DNA of 9,293 nucleotides. Origin: Lachnospiraceae bacterium. Lineage in GTDB: Bacteria; Bacillota_A; Clostridia; Lachnospirales; Lachnospiraceae. The stretch covers positions 1 to 9,293 of the forward strand of contig JAGOGN010000050.1 of NCBI GenBank assembly GCA_017996675.1, read 5' to 3'. Below, in pieces: positions 6,980-9,293 of this stretch. Position 1 is the stretch's first letter, and every line of letters starts with the position of its first letter. The notes below the pieces were generated by a model. The model made no database searches. It was not told the origin of the DNA and was given only the letters and a program-made list of their open reading frames with translations. Both the position numbers and the translations under genes were made by a program.

Positions 6980-7008
6980 ATTCTATCATATCCCCGTTAT
7001 AATTGCAA
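6980..7008 (-). promoter_or_regulatory. Sigma-A-type promoter upstream of the yjfB-like gene
   Basis: TTGCAA (7008-7003), a 17-base spacer, then TGA and TAGAAT (6985-6980) form an extended -10 promoter just upstream of the sigma-D-type one. It lies downstream of the terminator at 7019-7062, so it would serve only the yjfB-like gene. Confidence 0.5.
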
Positions 7009-7018
7009 AAGATTACAC

Positions 7019-7062
7019 AAAAAAAACACATCCCTTTACCTGAGATTGGTAAAAAGGATGTG
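7019..7062 (-). terminator. Rho-independent terminator between tdk and the yjfB-like gene
   Basis: In the minus-strand RNA, CACAUCC pairs with GGAUGUG (7 bp). Above a small internal loop, UUUACC pairs with GGUAAA around the loop AAUCUCA. Eight U follow (7026-7019), the strongest U tract in the window. It can end both tdk transcripts and the short transcript expected from the promoter at 7111-7139. Confidence 0.85.
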
Positions 7063-7104
7063 CTATAAAAATGTGAGTTTTGAGAGCATTGTTATTTTTT
7101 GAAC
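7019..7104 (-). ncRNA. Candidate small RNA of about 86 nt
   Basis: A near-consensus promoter at 7111-7139 predicts transcription from about 7104 towards the terminator whose U tract ends at 7019. The transcript would be about 86 nt. It contains no credible gene: the only ATG reading frame is eight codons (7063-7089) without a ribosome site. The 5' half is A/U-rich and mostly unpaired, and the 3' half is the terminator hairpin. I do not recognise a known RNA family. The element may instead be a leader that attenuates the yjfB-like gene, but that gene has its own promoters beyond the terminator. Confidence 0.4.
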
Positions 7105-7110
7105 AAACTC

Positions 7111-7139
7111 ATTATAACACTTCTCGTTTTCATTTTCAA
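7111..7139 (-). promoter_or_regulatory. Near-consensus sigma-A promoter downstream of tdk with no gene behind it
   Basis: TTGAAA (7139-7134), a 17-base spacer and TGT plus a perfect TATAAT (7116-7111) make this the best sigma-A promoter in the window. It begins 20 bases after the tdk stop and points at a terminator about 45 bases away. Confidence 0.7.
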
Positions 7140-7158
7140 TACCTTTTTATAAAAATAG

Positions 7159-7743
7159 TTATTTTCTTAACACAACATTTTTTCCTAAATTTCCTTCTTT
7201 ATAATGCTTTCTGCAAAGGGCAATATATTTATCATCACCGCCAAGACAAACCTGCTCTCCTTCACGAATTACGTCACCATTTTCAGTAAACCTGGTATTA
7301 CAGTTTGCACCTTGTCCACACCAACAAACAGTTTTAATTTCTTCAATCACATCAGCCCAAGCAAGCAACCACATGGAGCCTTCAAACAATTCTCTCCGAA
7401 AATCCGTTCTTAATCCGTAACAAATCACAGGAATTTTCAAATCATCTACAATATGCAAAAATAAAACAATATGCTCTTTCTTACAAAATTGAGCCTCATC
7501 CACGATGACGCAATCATAGGTCTGAATGGTTTCATCACTCATTAAAACCAGATCTTCTACAAATAAGCATTCCTTTTCCAGCCCACTCCGACTTCGAATC
7601 ATTCGTTCGCCGTCTCTTTGATCCACCTGGGGTTTTAATAAAAGAGCTCTCTTTCCACGTTCATAATAATTATATTCAACCATTAATGCATTTGCCGTCT
7701 TTGAACTTCCCATTGATCCATGACGAAAATATAATTTAGCCAT
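7159..7743 (-). CDS. tdk: Thymidine kinase
   Basis: This 194-aa cytoplasmic enzyme of nucleotide salvage transfers phosphate from ATP to thymidine to give dTMP. It has the type II (tetrameric, zinc-binding) thymidine kinase signature: P-loop GSMGSSKT (9-16), the VDEAQF motif (81-86) with the catalytic Glu83, and the lasso/zinc region. Zinc ligands are C140 and C142 (CWCG, the one-residue spacing also known in other Gram-positive enzymes) with C177 and H180 (CRKH). The length matches the family. The ATG at 7743-7741 has GAGG at 7751-7754, and this ribosome site is part of the right arm of a 10-bp inverted repeat. It has its own promoter; the nearest terminator lies about 100 bases past the stop. 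Confidence 0.97.
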   Translation of the reverse strand: MAKLYFRHGSMGSSKTANALMVEYNYYERGKRALLLKPQVDQRDGERMIRSRSGLEKECLFVEDLVLMSDETIQTYDCVIVDEAQFCKKEHIVLFLHIVDDLKIPVICYGLRTDFRRELFEGSMWLLAWADVIEEIKTVCWCGQGANCNTRFTENGDVIREGEQVCLGGDDKYIALCRKHYKEGNLGKNVVLRK

Positions 7744-7750
7744 AAGAATT

Positions 7751-7794
7751 CCTCGCTTTGATTTTTTTCGAAATCATTATAACACAAAGCGAGG
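7751..7794. repeat. 10-bp perfect inverted repeat spanning the tdk -10 and ribosome site
   Basis: CCTCGCTTTG (7751-7760) and CAAAGCGAGG (7785-7794) are perfect reverse complements 24 bases apart. On the minus strand the upstream arm lies between the -35 and -10 of the tdk promoter, the -10 lies in the gap, and the downstream arm contains the GAGG ribosome site. It could be a DNA operator, or an RNA stem on transcripts that start further upstream. Confidence 0.75.
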
Positions 7795-7805
7795 ACATTC
7801 GTCAT
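7776..7805 (-). promoter_or_regulatory. Sigma-A-type promoter of tdk
   Basis: ATGACG (7805-7800), an 18-base spacer and TGT plus a perfect TATAAT (7781-7776) make an extended -10 promoter. The predicted start near 7769 gives a leader of about 26 bases. Confidence 0.65.
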
Positions 7806-7815
7806 GTTTTATTCT

Positions 7816-7849
7816 GCTACAACTGTTAAACTCCATTAACAATTGTAGC
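7816..7849 (-). other. Strong hairpin after the phosphatase gene, lacking a U tract
   Basis: GCUACAAUUGUUAA (7849-7836) pairs over 14 bp (one G-U) with UUAACAGUUGUAGC (7829-7816) around a 6-base loop, starting 7 bases after the stop. The sequence that follows (AGAATAAAAC) has no U run, so it is not a standard terminator. It may stabilise the 3' end or terminate weakly. The G-U pair favours the minus strand. Confidence 0.6.
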
Positions 7850-7856
7850 CGGATAC

Positions 7857-8567
7857 TTAAATATAAAACTTTTGAAATGTTTCCAAACACATACATCCTA
7901 ATTGACCGAAGCAATCTATGTCATAAGCTTTCTGTTTTGGAAAATACATGATTTCGGATGGATATTGTTCCATAAAAGAATTCGTTTTCGAATGGCCGAA
8001 CAATAATATTGTATTCGGATTATAATGCTGATAGGATTCTGGCAACTCCCATTCTTCTAAACATCTACGATCCCACACCATCTGATGAATTTCATCCTCT
8101 GTTGCATCCTTGTATTTCAACGGTCCATGATAAACTTGCTCTCCTGGGCAGGCATGAACCATATAAAAATGTTGCTGTCCAATCGCTATTTGCGGTAAAA
8201 CAAGCCAGGATTCCTCTAGATACTGTATGAGATCCTGCTGCTCTTGTTTCTCCAATCTAATAAACTGCTCTAAGGTCGCCATCCCTCCGTTACGATTCCA
8301 TCGCTTCATTTCAGTACTAGTAACCAGATCTTGCAAATTTGAGCAAGATTTCTTTAGCGCGCGAAGCATCATATCTTCATGATTTCCAATTAAGAAAACA
8401 ATATTTTCTCGATCTTTGATATCCTTCAAAATTGCAATTGGATCTTTTCCTCGATCAATCACATCCCCTAGAAGGTATAACACATCGTCCTTTGTAAACT
8501 GAATTAACTCTAACATTTTCAGGTACGACTCATAATCCCCGTGTATATCTGACATTACATAATGCAT
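7857..8567 (-). CDS. Metallophosphoesterase, Ser/Thr protein phosphatase (PPP/lambda phosphatase) type
   Basis: This 236-aa cytoplasmic protein is a two-metal phosphatase of the calcineurin-like superfamily. The metal-binding motifs appear in order: SDIHGD (D7, H9), GDVIDRG (34-40, D35), GNHED (61-65, N62 and H63), VHAC (137-140, H138) and GHSKT (191-195, H192). The length and the DIDCFG...CLE ending fit the bacterial PPP-type phosphatases that act on phosphoproteins or diadenosine polyphosphates. The substrate cannot be told from sequence. VHAC replaces the usual VHAG, a small oddity. The ATG at 8567-8565 follows a G-rich GGGGG (8575-8579) with a 7-base A spacer, a non-standard ribosome site. 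The alternative ATG at codon 5 would leave only two residues before the DIH motif. It has its own promoter and a hairpin without U tract downstream. Confidence 0.93.
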   Translation of the reverse strand: MHYVMSDIHGDYESYLKMLELIQFTKDDVLYLLGDVIDRGKDPIAILKDIKDRENIVFLIGNHEDMMLRALKKSCSNLQDLVTSTEMKRWNRNGGMATLEQFIRLEKQEQQDLIQYLEESWLVLPQIAIGQQHFYMVHACPGEQVYHGPLKYKDATEDEIHQMVWDRRCLEEWELPESYQHYNPNTILLFGHSKTNSFMEQYPSEIMYFPKQKAYDIDCFGQLGCMCLETFQKFYI

Positions 8568-8591
8568 TTTTTTTCCCCCACTTATCCGAGA

Positions 8592-8620
8592 ATTATAGCA
8601 CTATTTCGTTCTTTCTTCAA
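8592..8620 (-). promoter_or_regulatory. Sigma-A-type promoter of the metallophosphoesterase gene
   Basis: TTGAAG (8620-8615), a 17-base spacer and TGC plus a perfect TATAAT (8597-8592) form a good extended -10 promoter. It starts 5 bases after the stop of the preceding gene. The predicted start near 8585 gives a leader of about 18 bases. Confidence 0.75.
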
Positions 8621-8625
8621 TTCGT

Positions 8626-9093
8626 TCACCTTTTTTTATTGATCGTTCGATACGTACCAATTGCAATCCCAAATCCAATTAGAAGAATCAAAACGGCTAT
8701 CATAACCTTACTACTACTTACTGAATGTGTGATGATCTCCCCTTTTTGTACTACCGCAACCGTGGTCCCATGAATATCCGTTTCGCCTCCATGCTGCTTA
8801 CATGCTTTAAAAAATATTCCAGTCACTATAACCTGGTCTCCCTTTTCATGGTAACTTCCATAGTATTGAATGTCGGGCAACTCTTTTTTCAAAATAGAAA
8901 TACCAATTGCATTTTTCCCATCGTTGATATTCAGCCATACATACTCTCCACGATTCAGTGGTTTTCCAATCACTTCGCCGCTAATACTTACTTCCTTCTG
9001 GTCATATAACTGGCTATCTTCGACTAATTGGTCAATATTCAAAAGCTCTTTTGCCTCTAGACGCATCTGAGAAAAGTTCCATAACATGATCAA
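8626..9093 (-). CDS. Membrane-anchored OB-fold-like protein, unknown function, start uncertain
   Basis: From the TTG at 9093 the protein has 155 residues. A beta-rich region at about 22-122 (KEVSISGEVIG, YVWLNINDG, GDQVIVTGIFF) looks like an OB fold of the tRNA-anticodon/CcmE style. A membrane helix follows at about 129-148, then a basic tail RTINKKR, so the OB-like domain probably faces outward. The start is a problem. TTG and the ATG two codons later have no ribosome site. The frame stays open upstream to 9126, encoding AKKLIITFAALIML, which reads as the missing front of a signal peptide or membrane helix and ends at the TAG of the preceding gene. A GTG at 9137-9135 plus a -1 shift at the A6 run (9120-9115) would give MFVSKRK joined to KLIITFAALIML. 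Either the sequence lost one A, a frameshift is used, or a rare start is used. Confidence 0.65.
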   Translation of the reverse strand: MIMLWNFSQMRLEAKELLNIDQLVEDSQLYDQKEVSISGEVIGKPLNRGEYVWLNINDGKNAIGISILKKELPDIQYYGSYHEKGDQVIVTGIFFKACKQHGGETDIHGTTVAVVQKGEIITHSVSSSKVMIAVLILLIGFGIAIGTYRTINKKR

Positions 9094-9126
9094 CGCGGCA
9101 AATGTAATGATTAATTTTTTCGCTTG

Positions 9127-9293
9127 CTAACAAACACAAATTGTAAGTGATGCTTTCAATACACTATCATCTAATGTATATTCTTTCATATGATGATATT
9201 TAAATACCATAACCTTCTTATCTGGTGCTAACATGCGCTTCACATCTGCAATCAAGCCTTTTGCCAGTATACCAACTCGCAAGCCCTTGATAC
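9127..9293 (-). CDS. 3' end of an unrecognised gene, cut by window edge
   Basis: An open frame enters from the right edge and ends with TAG at 9129-9127, encoding 54 complete codons. It begins IKGLRVGILAKGLIADVKRM and ends DDSVLKASLTICVC. The mix of hydrophobic strands and charged helices looks like a folded cytoplasmic protein, and the other two minus-strand frames are closed by stops. I cannot name the family from this fragment. The next gene is in the same frame directly after the TAG, so the two are probably co-transcribed, and the end of this gene may overlap the true start of the next. Confidence 0.6.
   Translation of the reverse strand, partial: IKGLRVGILAKGLIADVKRMLAPDKKVMVFKYHHMKEYTLDDSVLKASLTICVC

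Noticed and set aside
7063..7089. Eight-codon reading frame (MLSKLTFL) on the minus strand, ending just before the terminator stem, like an attenuation leader peptide
   Set aside because: There is no ribosome site before its ATG, no run of a regulatory amino acid, no visible antiterminator pairing, and the gene beyond has its own promoters.
7309..7330. CxC instead of CxxC in the thymidine kinase zinc region, as a possible defect
   Set aside because: The same spacing is known in other Gram-positive thymidine kinases, and the remaining zinc ligands C177 and H180 are present.

Overview
The window is AT-rich DNA of low-GC Firmicute character. Every gene I can support lies on the minus strand, with strong GGAGG-type ribosome sites, A+T-rich spacers and extended -10 promoters. 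CheV, a YjfB-family motility protein, a FliD-like protein and proteins of a style I associate with flagellated Lachnospiraceae suggest a motile clostridium of that family (inference from protein character, not from a search). No rRNA, tRNA, insertion sequence, phage gene or CRISPR array is visible. No gene-free stretch exceeds 300 bases.

Read in the direction of transcription (high to low coordinates), the right end holds the 3' end of an unrecognised gene (9127-9293). Next comes a membrane-anchored OB-fold-like protein whose start is problematic (8626-9093, reading frame open to 9126). Then come a metallophosphoesterase of the Ser/Thr phosphatase type (7857-8567, own promoter) and thymidine kinase tdk (7159-7743, own promoter inside a 10-bp inverted repeat). 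The 260-base gap after tdk is the most structured non-coding stretch. It holds a near-consensus promoter followed about 45 bases later by a terminator with no real gene between them, which is a candidate small RNA. Beyond that lie tandem sigma-A-like and sigma-D-like promoters in front of the 58-codon yjfB-like gene (6722-6898).

A tight three-gene unit follows: a single-pass membrane protein of unknown function, an OmpR-type response regulator and a HAMP-containing sensor kinase (6656 to 3883). The gaps are 11-12 bases and contain the ribosome sites. After it come a lipoprotein with its own promoter (3103-3813), cheV with its own promoter and terminator (2125-3033), a 551-aa membrane protein with a very long acidic cytoplasmic tail (392-2047, TTG start) and the N-terminal 126 residues of a FliD-like protein (1-379).

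The left two thirds therefore look like a chemotaxis/motility and envelope-signalling neighbourhood, and the right third like housekeeping genes. Two intrinsic terminators sit almost against the ribosome site of the next gene (before the 194-aa gene and before the 551-aa gene). Those genes therefore depend either on read-through or on promoters I cannot see. The best leads for new biology are the candidate small RNA downstream of tdk, the inverted repeat that could hide the tdk ribosome site on read-through transcripts, the unknown membrane protein encoded with the two-component system, and the 551-aa/FliD-like pair.
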